From contig CM046309.1 in assembly GCA_025267735.1 (NCBI GenBank), forward strand, positions 28,528,702-28,592,701: a DNA stretch of 64,000 nt, read 5' to 3'. The position numbers and the translations under genes are program-made. Source of the DNA: Mactra quadrangularis. Taxonomy: Eukaryota; Mollusca; Bivalvia; Venerida; Mactridae. The notes below the pieces were generated by a model, which was not told the DNA's origin, did no database searches, and was given only the letters and a program-made list of their open reading frames with translations. Positions 47,801 through 60,440 of the stretch are shown here, piece by piece; position 1 is the stretch's first letter, and every line of letters begins with the position of its first letter.

Positions 47801-50547
47801 TAATACAATATTTATCTACACATGTGTATAATTCTGACGCATATTTGTGATGGAAATTTTAAACACGGATTAATGGTTTCTAATATTGTTTGGTACGTAG
47901 ATGCTTTTTCAATAGTTAAATTTTAGGGGGTGGAAAAAATTTTCTAGTGTGGGTTGGACAGCCAATCTCTAGTGTTAATAAACTACAAGTACCTCATACA
48001 TTTTATAAACACATGACATTCATTAATTCAATATTTTGAACAGTTTAATTACTTTATTTTACCTTGTAAATATATCATTGTATATAAGTATATCGTTTGC
48101 GCTCATTTCTTCGTCTAAAATGATTAATACCTATTGCAGTTTATATTATTATATATAACTGTACTTAGCTCTTTTGAGTGAAATTTAGTTGATATAATAT
48201 TAATATTAATTTAAATAATTAATATGCAATGCATCACTTATGTAATTTGATATAGATTTCTAACACATATACTCAGTTTTAAGCTATAATGATAGAGACT
48301 GATTATCAAGTCAAAAGCTAGGTTTGATTGAGTCTATGGTTTAAACCCAACATTGAAAATGGTTACCTAAAGATTCCATGTACGAATGCTGCGTTCTAAT
48401 CGCTTGGGGGGTATGTCAGCAAGTTTGTATGAGAGTTTTACTCCAAACATTTCTCTATTTTATATATTACTCATGGATCTGTAAATGAATACATTTGTTA
48501 TCTATAAGTATTTAAATATGATATAAGTTGGCATTGCATACAATTTTATGAAGGGGGTTTCAAAATTTGATTTTTATATTGCCCGTCCTTTAAGTGTTGA
48601 TCTTAAATTTTAATTACGCTTCTCCGCATATTGTATTCTGACACTTTAAGTTAGCGAGTACAAACTTTATTTTTTTGAAGACATAAACCATAAACATCGT
48701 AAAAATGGCTATTTTCAAGTACAAAGTACTCAATGCATGCTATAAATGTTGACTCGTGGGCATTCGGTGTATGGTTCCGTTAAAATGGCTGATCCTGATT
48801 AGTTTACATTGATCAAGGGTTAAGACGCTGAGTACAAGTACTGGTTTCAATTTTTAGGGAATTTCACCGGATTACTCATAGCACACATATGGGAATCACA
48901 TGTAATCCATTAATGTTTGTTTTCCTTTGTTCCTAGGTAACCCTTCATCGCTGGTCAAATTTCTCGGTACTATTTTGTTACGTAATAATGATCTGGCATA
49001 AACGATAATGTTCCATAAGATGTTTTTTTATTTTAGTATGTATGAGTGTATCCTATTATTTTTCATATTATAAATGACACTGTAGTAACCGATATACATG
49101 ACACGTAAGTTTTGCTTTAATTTCTAATTTATTTTATTCAATTTACATTATACATGTACTCCGATGTCATGGAAAATAAGAAACAGGAATATTGGCCATT
49201 TCATCCTCAAGTCCATTCGCCCTGGATATATTCGCCCTGAAATGGATATTTTGCTAATATTTGGAAATTTTCCGAATTTTATGTATCAATAAAACTTATT
49301 TAACATTCAAATCTATATAGTGGTAGTACTATGAATATTTGACTGATAAGCTGAAGCCTTAATAATTTTGTAAAATGAAATCCCACGAATTTTTTTTTCT
49401 ATATAGGTTTTGGATAATGGCTAAATAAAATATCATGTTTTTTTACAATGGCTTCCTAAATATAAAAAGAATATTGTACAAATGAATTGCCCGTTATGAC
49501 AACTATATTATGTCAATTTCTATATTTCATTTAATTCAGTTCCCCTTTATTTTCTGAAGTTTCTATCACTACCAAATTTTGTACATTTGATGTATACGCG
49601 GCTGTGAAAGAGGCATGCCATATCGCTAAAATAGACTGCATAGAAATTATAACAAATGTACTTAAACTTAATTCTAAGTCAATGATGTCTTCGAAAATGC
49701 TATGGTATTTGTTTTTGATAAACGCGCGTGTATAGATTCATACATGTATGCTCTTTGCAATGATCTGATAACTTTAAAATATTATTTGGAATGGCAGCAG
49801 CAAGTCGACGTGTTTACCAATTTCGATTTGCACCAAAGTAAATATTTCTCATGATAGAAGTTGGATAATCAAGAATGATTAACGCAAGTTTCTTTGATGG
49901 GAAATTGTATTTTTTCTTTCTCATTGCTTTCTTTAAGGACTTGCAAAAACTAAACTAAGAACATGCCTCATTGCAACTTATGTCTGTAAATGTGCAGGAA
50001 CACATCAATATTACAGAACATTTCAAAGCGATGCGTATGAATTCTGTGAGCCGAATACTAATTAGGCGCAGAAAAAAGTGTAGACAAATTATTCATTCTT
50101 AATTAGGAAGACTGTCACAAAGTTTAATTATAAATGCATACAATTATATAATACATAATTATAGACATGATGCGGTTTTTACTAACCTGAAAAGTCTACA
50201 ATTCTTTGAATTCTGAACGATTTGCTCGGTTCAAATTATAGAGGGACCACTATGAAAATAAGGTCTCGTTCTTTTTCATGCTATACCTGGTATTAGTGCT
50301 TATCATAGAAAATTGCCATATTCTTTAATCAAACATGTTCCTAGAATGTTGTATTTTTACTATGTGTACACTATGTCAAATAGATATTTTTTGACATCTG
50401 AATGCATAATGGTCTAAAGAAATTCGGACACTTGAAACAAGTGGTCCCTAAAATGTGTTTGGCTTTTACGAATCATATACTGTAAAATAGTACATTACAT
50501 TTTGAATAATTTTAACAAAGATAAATTTGATCAAGTACGAATCATAT
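44893..50547. other. Long A/T-rich stretch without recognised features
   Basis: No gene or element recognised across ~5.6 kb. ATTCGCCCTGG occurs twice near 49210-49240. The open frame at 46934-47194 (86 codons) has no known domain. Confidence 0.4.
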
Positions 50548-50758
50548 GTAAATTAATTAACACTAATCATGTGATAAGACCCCCAAAAACAGTCTAGGTA
50601 TGATTTGATGAATTAGTCAATCAATTATAATGAGGGATGAATAAAAGGTACTCAAAACTTTAATGATTTAATTAATTAACCATAAATTATAATTATTAGC
50701 ACATATTATGTAATAATTAGGATATGTAAATAAAGATATATTAATTAATCATCCTATA
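50548..50758. promoter_or_regulatory. Candidate cis-regulatory cluster of homeodomain-type sites
   Basis: TAATTAATTAAC, AATTAGTCAATCAATTAT, TTTAATTAATTAACC, TTATAATTATTAG, AATAATTAGG, TGTAAATAAAG (forkhead-like) and TAATTAATCATCC fall within ~210 bp. The composition is A/T-rich, so chance is a serious alternative. Confidence 0.25.
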
Positions 50759-51719
50759 TGAGTAATACTACTTCAATCTTACCGGCTTGAAAATTTTCAA
50801 CCACTTGATGCAAGTCTTGCCGCAACTCCGAGTTATTGTTCTTACCTTAGGTTCTCTATTTTGGAGCGTTCTGTTTATTTTCATCCACTCTGACTTACAC
50901 TCCACTGAGAACAGAACAGAACAGAACAGTACTCCTATTTTCACAAATTACATAGCAGCAATAAGCGATGATACATACATGAATATAAATTTATAATGTA
51001 TAACCGATAACCAACATTGCAACATTGTTTCACTTATAGTTCGTACAAAACAACATACATATATGTATATGAACATGCACAAACTGTACAAAACAAAACA
51101 AAACAAATCCGCCTAACTCACCACTATTCATATATGCAGAGGCCGTTGAGACTGTCTTAGTCGCTTTGGTAGAGTGCTCAATGGCATAAGAATTACTTCA
51201 AAATGGCGACATAGAAATATTACGATGTTAGAAAAACTTATTTCGATGCTGTATCCTCAGAAAAAGACATTGTGCTTTTTTATTTTGGAAACTTTGCTGG
51301 TTCTTCACATGTTGTATACAAGATATTAAAGTGCTTTTTATTTATTTTGATATAACAAGGAAATATTTTGATTATGAAATTAGCCTGTCGTTGCGATAGC
51401 GATAAAATCTCCAATGTCTATGATCAAGTAAGGTCTTAAATTTTGTTAATAATGTTAATAATTCATTTGTGAGGTCTAAATGTCGACCTACCTGTGAAGA
51501 TAGACTCAAGATATGGTACTATTTCAGCATGGCCAAAATATGTGAACAATAAAAGAGAGATTATTTATCATGCAAATTAAGTTGTTTAAATCACCAAAGC
51601 CCATGGTCTATTTTACATAAATGTATTGTTATATGGTATATTTTATTAATACAGTGACAGGCAAACATAGTCAACATATAATAACATCCAGCTTTATTGA
51701 TATACAAAAATATACAGTA
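50759..51719. other. Short simple repeats, otherwise empty
   Basis: (ACAGA)n at 50909-50929 and (CAAAA)n at 51088-51107. A possible minus-strand 59-base exon at 50846-50904 uses the first as its pyrimidine tract. Confidence 0.45.
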
Positions 51720-51810
51720 ACACCTCTCTACAACCGTCTGTATCAGCACTACGCTTACCTGGATGTTATAGAGAGATGGTTGCTGTAGAGAGGGCCAATG
51801 CCGCTTGGGA
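51720..51810. repeat. Pogo-like or foldback remnant (tentative)
   Basis: CACCTCTCTACAACCG near the left and GGTTGCTGTAGAGAGGG near the right form a rough inverted pair, with an internal TTATAGAGAGATGG copy of the same motif. Confidence 0.35.
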
Positions 51811-54800
51811 CTTGTGTAAGATGGGCGGATTGGAGGTGGGCGATGATGAAAGGTAACAATTGTTACTAGGTGGTCGTTAAGGAATGTTTCAACTGTATTA
51901 AGATATACCCGGGGTAATGTTGATATAGTCTCGGGTTATGATTTGTGTAGGGAACAAATTTTGTTTTATATGAGCTGTCAGTATACTTCTGAATACAGGC
52001 TTCATAAACTTATTGTAAATTACTTTTATTACCACATATAAAATCTGAAAAAAATAAAAGCAATGGTATATAATATTTGTATGTTTTCATACTTTCAAAC
52101 ATGATATATTTTACCATAGTCTAACCTTCACCCTCCAGCAACCGTTTTATGGGAATGTTTTCCATAAGTATGGTGTCGTATTTGGGCGATTATCCAGTTT
52201 TTGACAAGAGAAATAGGAGTTTTATTAATGATGTCTTTTATTTCATTTTTCTGTATTAAATTGCTAATGGGTAATGTCACTTTATCTATGATTTCCATAC
52301 ACAATGTGCAGAGCATATTAATAAATTTTATTAAGCAATTTGAGCGTAATTTTTCAAAAATTATGTGTATACATATTTCTGCCTGTTGATATAAAAATGA
52401 TATCAAATATTAAAATTTTTCGAGATGTTATATAATTCTATTTTAATGGATTAGTCATTTCAAGTGGAAGATATATTTGCATACGTCGGTAGATCTTCTT
52501 CTCGTAAAAAATGTACGACTAAAATCATTGTCAGTCTGACAAAATCAGCATTGAGTGTGATGTTGACAATCAACCTGTGATTTTATTTTTCGGGCTATGC
52601 AAAAAAATGCTAGCTTGATTCGAAAGAACAAAGACTGAGCAATGCATGCATGTATAATTTGTAAAGACGAATGATTCAAAATGTAGGAACTGACCATCAA
52701 TTGAACTTGGGTAAAAATCTATCGATTTCTGATTGATTTTCGTCTTTTGTACTTAAACATATTCAAATAGTGTTTTGTCTTGGACCTGAGTCGGCTGGCT
52801 ATGACTAAAAATCACCGTTAGACAACGACATGAATAAAACTTATACAGCATATTCAATATTTTTGTTTCTTTTTTCTACATCAGACAGCATTTAAATTCT
52901 CTAGATATGCATTGGCGTGGAAAACAGTGTCTATGAAATAAATCAAAATAAAACATGTTTAAAATGCTAAGTCACGCTTGAGTTTACAGGATTTGTTTTA
53001 TAGTCAGCTCTGTCTCTCTTACTGCCCGTAGTTCAAAAATGGATAAAGATTTTGTTATAAAGTTGACTTTTTTCTGCTAAAAACTACTAACTGCACAATG
53101 TGAATCCAGAATTAGGATAGTTATGTGCATACCACCGACACAACAAAGTCTTAAAGCTTATGTTTCCTAAGTATCTAAGTATTGACAAAATAAAATCAGA
53201 AATCGTTCACAAAATGGTGACTGCCTGTTTTAGGTTTTACACATAAACTATCATAGTTTCTATTGGCAGTAAAACAAGTAAAATAATGAGCCTTTAAATT
53301 GTTTTATTCAGTCCATTATGAAATAGTGCGATTAAAAAAATCTAGCGTAAGATCATTCATAATGCAAGAGCCTAAATGAAAAACATGCGTACGCCTCAAC
53401 AAGCCAGTGAAAGTTTATAAATGATGCGTCAATAGATGAATGAATAGACACACACATAAAAGAAAAATGCATAATGTTTACAGTAACATTACATTTACCA
53501 TTTTTTTATAATATACATCATACAAATAAAACACCGCTCAACACAATACAACTCTTTTGTTACAGTTATGATGCAGCGAGTTTGTTAATTTTTAATTAAT
53601 TCATAATGGAGAGTAGAGTTTTCACTAAATTTTATTTTCTATAATGATTAGATCTCTCGCTGTTTACAAATGATCTTGTTAAATGACGCATACAGCCAAC
53701 TTCCACACCATATTGGGTATGATATAAAAACTGTATAATTATTATTATATATAGTCGTGGTTACATCAGCCTTATCATTGCATATCTCATATTATATGAT
53801 ATATGGTCGATATATTATACATAATGGGTTGGCTAGGAATAGTATTCAATTTTACATATATTTCGGAAATGATTTACTCCCAGTGTTTTGAGACCCATAT
53901 GGTAATTATGTTATAAAAGTATCATCAAGAACAATGTAACACACTTTCAATGTAACTTAAGACATAATATATTATCCTAAAATGATAATAAAAATATAAG
54001 GTAAGAGTGTAGCGTGATAAAATCTTTCTGTTCTCTTTGTAGTAAGCATTGTTATGAATGAACATAACTCTAACTGACGTCAAATGACATCCCGACCACA
54101 TCGTTTAGTTGACTCCTTAATCGAAGACTAATCGACTGCTTGTTGAATCAGTGGAGATTTTTCGAACTAAACGCCGTATTGAGATTGTCAAAGAAATAAT
54201 ATTGGTAGTTAAAAAAACAAGGAAGTTATGTCTTGAATTGACCACTTCATGTGTTAGGCTAAAATGCAGAAGTTTGGTGGTAGTTGATAAATAGAATATA
54301 TGTTAATTTTGCTATCAGTGAGTAGCAAAAAGTTATGATTAAATATTACGCTCTTAAAACAAACTAGTGACACAATAAAACAACAACAGGCGATAGATAC
54401 TGTCACGTGAATAGACTTAACTAGGATAAACTTCTTGGTCAGCCATACGTTCTTTCCTGGCCATTAAACATCTTGAAAATTGTGTGTTTAACCAGGTTGG
54501 TCGGACTGTTACATTTAAACAAAATTATACAAAGTCTTACTCATGTGTCAGGTCAATTCTTGTTGATGTTTATCATGGTTACAACGCCTTGTATCAAATA
54601 TCAAATTTGTTTTTTATCAATTTTAGTTAGATTGAATGGTTTTACAATAGTTTCCCCTATGGCTATGAGTTGAAGTCTAACATACGGACTTTCTTGTCTT
54701 TCAAAATTCCTTTATATCAATTTTCAATCACATTCAAATTTTAAGGTGATCTTATTTCGTTTACAACGTGTTTCAAACAGAAAACTTTCCCTACGTTATG

Positions 54801-56477
54801 GCTAATGTTTCAAATAAGACGTCAACACCCACTTTTCTTGGTTATTTGACAAACATCACGATTGGGGAGTTTTTCTCATTAGATGAAAATTTACATTCCT
54901 TTTGTATGAAATTTTGAGAAGGAGTCATGGTTGAAACTTAAAAAGAACGGTCACTCATACTTAACTTAATATTATCTTTATTTAAAGCAATAATTTTACC
55001 ATTTTGTATTTTTTCATCTTAAATGGGTATACATTTGTTGCATGAAATACAATCATTGTAAACTTGATTTTCATATTCAATTCATGTTGTTTTACATACT
55101 GACTTACGGTCATTAGTGCTTTACAACCATTTTGCAAAATTTCAAATGCCACAACAATAAATAAAATAGTATAAAGATATGATAAATAACTGCTTACATA
55201 ACATACGTGAACCCCGCTGATAATAAAATATTCGATATTGTTTTGTTAATCTCTGTTCATAGATACGGGTAACATTTCTATAGGCAGGGAGTATGATTGT
55301 AGGCTACTGTGGTGAGTATTTAAACCAGCGGAGTTATTGAATCGCCAGGGCCTCCCTCGGCATGTCTTCCGGGAGGCTATCCAGTCGTAGGCCTCTCCTT
55401 TTGAGGCGCCAATGATAGGTGAATAAAATGACAATGAATGTAATATTGTTATGACGAAAAACACCATGACTGTGTTTATGTTGTGAGAAATTACTTATCT
55501 TCTGTTCAGTTTTGGTAAAAAAAAGACAATAATAGATACAAAGTTTAATTGCACATAATGAATTTAATAATAATTATGTTGGATGTAAATATCTGCATTG
55601 TAACCACAGCCATAATTTATTATTTTGACGCAACCAAGAACAACGTAAATCTTACAATAATTATATTTATTAGCTATGATAATCATGATTATTATAATTG
55701 AGTAGATGCATCTTAACAAGATAAATGCATCTGCTAAATAAATATTTATAATTGAGTGACGCAAGTTTTTGTTTGTTTTATTAGCGAAAGCGAGTTATAT
55801 ATTCATAATCAGTGAAAAGTTGATGTATAAAACTTGGGAGGCATTTTTTTAAAGAAAAAAAAACAGTGCGTAAAAAGATGTAAAACAATAAACAATACAT
55901 ACATATTATTAAAGTTATAACAGAACAAAGCACGAAATTTCAGAAAATACTTCTAAAATAGTGAATCAATAGAAAATACTTAAATTTTAATTAATTTAAG
56001 TGCATCGTGGGTAGGGGAGTCTGTTATGAATAGAACAAATTTATCAAAGTTTCGGATATGATTAACACGTGGTGTTTATCGCGATTACAATAGCACAATA
56101 ACTGACGGAATCTAACCGTACGGATTCCATGTCAAACATGATTATCACACAAACTTATGGGAAGATTTAAAAATGGATATAATTAGAGATACTTCCTTAA
56201 TTTCAATTATAAGTATGCCTTTGTTCAATGATAAATTGTTAGATTACTTCATAAGTAATCAATTAAAACAAAATTTTAATATTTATTCTGTCATAATTGT
56301 TTGACACTTTATTGTTGATTAATTCATTGTATGGTAGGTATTAATAATTTGACATCAATCTAGAAAATTAAAAAGTAATTGTTAATAGTTTGTCGCAAAT
56401 ATGCCATAATAACTAAATTGGCAATAAAACGGCGCGTAATCGGTTTATAACGCCCGCTAGGTGAAAGGTATTTCAGC
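51811..56477. other. Long A/T-rich stretch without confirmed features
   Basis: A plus-strand 49-base stretch at 55263-55311 has a good acceptor (TCTGTTCATAG) and a GTG|GTGAGT donor and is open in one frame. The same region is open on the minus strand (55246-55467) with higher GC and a GCCTCCC/GGGAGGC hairpin at ~55350-55377. No family recognised. Confidence 0.3.
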
Positions 56478-56600
56478 TTAAAGTTGTTTTTCACGATTGA
56501 AAACAATTATGTCAACGGTTGATTGACATCGTTTCAATATACCAAACCAGAAAAACCAAACGGTGATCATCTCCGACACATAGTATCCCAGAATTCCCAT
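56478..56600 (-). CDS. Candidate divergent first exon or short ORF, 40 codons
   Basis: Starts at an ideal context ATG (GAACCATGGGA, complement 56598-56600) 21 bp from the NRF-1 palindrome: MGILGYYVSEMITVWFFWFG..., ending in a stop at 56478. There is an aromatic hydrophobic segment at residues ~11-21. It could be an uncapped short ORF or a spliced first exon (a GTATAT lies after residue 20). Unknown product. Confidence 0.22.
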   Translation of the reverse strand: MGILGYYVSEMITVWFFWFGILKRCQSTVDIIVFNREKQL

Positions 56601-56671
56601 GGTTCGATTGACAACTGAACAGCGCATGCGCCAAATAGACCAGAAGTAACAATGGCGGCCAACGGACAAAG
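56598..56671. promoter_or_regulatory. NRF-1/YY1-type promoter, possibly bidirectional
   Basis: GCGCATGCGC at 56622-56631 is a perfect NRF-1 palindrome. 20 bp to the right, ACAATGGCGGC overlaps a start codon in the way YY1 sites (AANATGGCGGC) do in housekeeping genes. An ETS-type ACTTCCGG lies further right at 56873-56880. There is no TATA box. The surrounding 300 bp is more CpG-rich than the rest of the window. Confidence 0.55.
56652..56671 (+). CDS. Candidate first coding exon of a housekeeping-type gene
   Basis: ATG GCG GCC AAC GGA CAA AG then GTGAAAG: six codons (MAANGQ) plus two bases, then a donor. Without splicing the frame stops at the next codon, so a splice is required. Short first exons of this form next to NRF-1 and YY1 sites are common. 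No second exon was identified in the remaining 7.3 kb. Gene identity unknown. Confidence 0.4.
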
Positions 56672-56880
56672 GTGAAAGTGTTAGTAAATAGACAACCCTA
56701 AGGACTTTTGGTCAATTAAATAACCATCCGTCTGTTAACAATAAGGGTCGCGTTGATATTTGAATATCCATTTAATTCCGTTGAATTCTGATAGTTTATT
56801 CCTAGGTCGTGACCAAATTCCCTGCTGCTCAGTTTGTTGTGATTAAGTCCCGCAGAAAATTTGAACATGATCACTTCCGG

Positions 56881-59800
56881 TTGAAAGAGCTCAGCGTCTT
56901 TTGTGACAAACGATGCGACAACATCGCTTCATTAGCGGCGATACAAAAAAGCTAATTATTGTGAAATTAATGAAGGAAGACTTAGATCTTCAAACTAATT
57001 GTCTTCGTGTCCCTTTATGTATCTTTGTATCTTCCTGTCTAATTTCTGGCTTAATTGAAAACGCCTCACCTTTTATGGGTTTTACATGAAGTTTGAAATG
57101 TGCGTTTTTATCTTTACTGTAAAATATTGAGGCAGTAGATCTAAAGCACTTTGTTTTGGAAGCTGTCAGACATTTTCAGCCATGGCCGTGGTCATGTGAT
57201 CATCAGGCTTCGATTCCATAGTTCAAGGACCTTAAATAAATATGTATTATACATGTTCATACAGGATGCTTGCACTAGGGAACTATGTAGGGTCCATGTT
57301 TGGTTTTAAGTTTTATTTTAGACAGGTAGTGGCTACTTGTATGAAAATGAGAGAATTTATGTATGCAATGTCAATTTCCTCATATGCAAGTGCAACGTAA
57401 ACCAGTACTGGAAAAGGAAACTGTCTGGAAAGTTTGGTTTGTTAAGCTGGTCGCCGCTGTGACTGTGGAGTGTTGATAAGAACAAATAAATAAACAAACA
57501 CAATTTCTATAGGCAGTAAAGACTATCGTGTTGTATTTGTTCTGACTTGGGTTACAAGCCTCACATGTTGGTTCAGTAATTCAAGATGAATATTACTTCT
57601 GAATAAAATATGGATCTCCAGTAGAACAAACCACAACAATGACTTTTATTACAAACATATTCCTACTTTTGTTTTCCTTAGAAAAAACACAAACGTGTGG
57701 CCGCTCGCTATTCATTTGTTATCACTGATTAATCTCGCGGCATGACGCGCTGGTATTGTGTATTTATGACATTTAATAGATCTTGAACTCAGGAACAATA
57801 TGCTGGCACACTATCCAGCTACCTAACTACATTCTGATGTTAAATTATGGTCGCAGAATCTGTGCCAAATGTTTCATCAAACGTCCTAGAGAGATTCTAA
57901 AAATCGGACGATATACATCTTAGAAATTCGTGGTATGCTTTCGAGGCGTTGTATACACTAGTATTACGAGTCGTGCTGGCTGCGAAAGTTTTGACTAGAA
58001 TTATTTCCTTAATCTTGTTTACTTTTCTCTCTCACTGTTTGCGGATAGAATTTGCTAACTATTTGATGATTGTTATTCTTTCATCTTAAACACATTCTGT
58101 ACGCAATACTCAAACATCTAGAATTTTTAAAAATATAATAACATATTTACAAAACATATGAAAACTGCTAAAATCGTGATAACATGAAATGATTCTATCA
58201 TTGCAGCAGAGATGTTAATATACATATATATTTATGTTGTTATGTGCATACAATTATATGTACAATGTATTATATAAGTGTTGTACAAGAGTGACTTGTT
58301 ATTCAGTCAGTGCTGGGTTGTGATGATGGTGTAAGTTGTTTAGTTTTTCACCAGGGTCGATCCGCTTCATTTGGATGCATTACGTGTAGACCCTGCCTAG
58401 AATTTAATTCAAATAAGTTTTAGTGTCTATTAAACATTCTGTTGAGTTGAACCTCTTCTTCACTGAGCTGTGATTCTTACTACAGCATCTTCTACGGTGT
58501 TGATTGTCCTCACCATTTCTCAGTTTATAGAATAAGGTATGCACTATGCACATAACATTCTCATGAAACGGACGGACACCGAGTAAAACCAAATCATTCA
58601 ACACAATATGTTAAGCTCGATTCTGAAGCAAGTTATTACAACTCAGGTTCAAATCACTATGTGTTCTTTATCAAGTTGTCAACTGATACAAAGCATGCAT
58701 AATAGAATTTCTTGCTGGCGTAATAAACTATGTAAAGTTTTATTATTGATTTCCGAACTAGCTAACCAAAGATTAACTTCTATTCGAAACTTATTTACGT
58801 GGGTACCAAAACAAATGATCAAACTCTAAGTAAGGTATACATGAAGTAAAGTTTGATGTTATAAAAAAGAAATCAAATTTATTTCGTGTCCCTATAAAGT
58901 CGATATGAATGGTTAAATTTCACGAGAAAATGATGCAGTTTCATTGATGTAGTTTTAAGTTTCAAATGATGTTGCGTTTTTAAAGAAACTGCGAAAATTT
59001 GTGTGGTTTGTTTCATGACGCGGATTGTATCCGCGTGTTATTTCGGCCATATTGTAGTAACAGAATATCTCGCGTATCGCGTGATCTCGCAAGTCTACGA
59101 GACTTCTATTACATATCAGAACGATGGGAGAGTATCAAATAATGTTAGATTATATCTTTTAATACAAATATCAAACTAGATCTTGTTCATTTGATATGGG
59201 TAACTTTTGTCCAGCATTTCGTGTCTGAGTTAAGGTATCAAGAAATGGCTAATTTACCTTGAGTGGAGTTTTTACTATGCCATAATGATGAGAAAAATGT
59301 TTTAACAACGTCATTACGAAATGCAACACTATTTTTAGAAATACCATACGTAACATAGAGACCTAGTCAGTAAAATTTTATTTTCAAAAGAATGTCCCCT
59401 TTTTTCTATTTTTGGCTTACGTTGTGCATTCAGATGTATGTTATTACGATTATTTGTAAAAAATCCCATGTCAGCGTACATAACCTTGGTTATTAGTACA
59501 TTATGTTCTGTTATTATCATTTATTTCTTACTCTCCCCACCTCCAAAACAAGCAACAAAACACAGAAAACAACAACCCCTAACAACAATCGTCCCTAATA
59601 AACCACAAGTATGACTGTTATGAAAACATGCAGTTGGTATGTTTTGATTTGCGAAAAAGAAATACGTACGCCTTGACTTTGCAGCTACTACTTAATGTTA
59701 AATATAGTTCACTAGGTCCCTGGGCTCGTAAGTAGATCTGAATGGGTTTATTTGGTAGATCTTATAAATGCATTGAATAATGTAGGCACCACAAGCGCCC

Positions 59801-60049
59801 TAGCCTGGACATTTTGATTTATTCAGTTTTAGTGGAGCACATGTTATACTAAATAGCTGTATTAATTTATTTCTAAAATATTTAGACTTAAAATAGCATT
59901 ATTTAATATATATTTCTTCCACAAAACTAATCACTGCTTTTGATCTCAGTATGAGATAAGGCACTTCGGATTATAATGGATTAAATAGGATTTGTTACAC
60001 AGTAGATTATTGTTCTTTTACAATAGAGCTTAGAGAAAGGCGTTTCATA
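56881..60049. other. Unassigned; probably first intron of the gene starting at 56652
   Basis: No exon recognised. Open frames at 58404-58604 (minus) and 58608-58829 (plus) have no known domain. Confidence 0.3.
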
Positions 60050-60440
60050 AATCCCAGCTTGATGCCAAAAATGTGGAAGAATTTTGTCCAATTATCGGGA
60101 TACGGGGAAGACACGATATGCAAAATAATCAATGTAGCGTTGTCCGATTATTGTCCAAAGGGAATAATGAATAGATATTCGGATATAACCTTTCTTTCGT
60201 CTGACGTACATTGTTAGCCTGTAAAGCGATACAAATGGTTTTTAATCCGCTAGTAAGTGGCCTAACTGGTCACGTAAGCGTTGAAATGGCCAGATTGTGG
60301 AATAATTTGAATATAATTGTGCCAATTAGTGTAACTATCCTTCCGAACAAATTGTTACTAAATTATTAACAAATTTTGGTCAAATTATCGTGGTATTTTT
60401 CCATCCGGGGATACCATAATTGGGTGATGACACCTCGTTG
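60050..60440. promoter_or_regulatory. Candidate enhancer-like segment
   Basis: Unusually mixed composition for this window, with many factor-type motifs: ATGCAAAATAATCAATG, GATTATTGTCC (SOX-like), TTTTTAATCCGC (K50 homeodomain), GGATATAACC, ATAATTGTGCCAATTAG. No open frame, repeat or inverted structure explains it. Confidence 0.2.
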
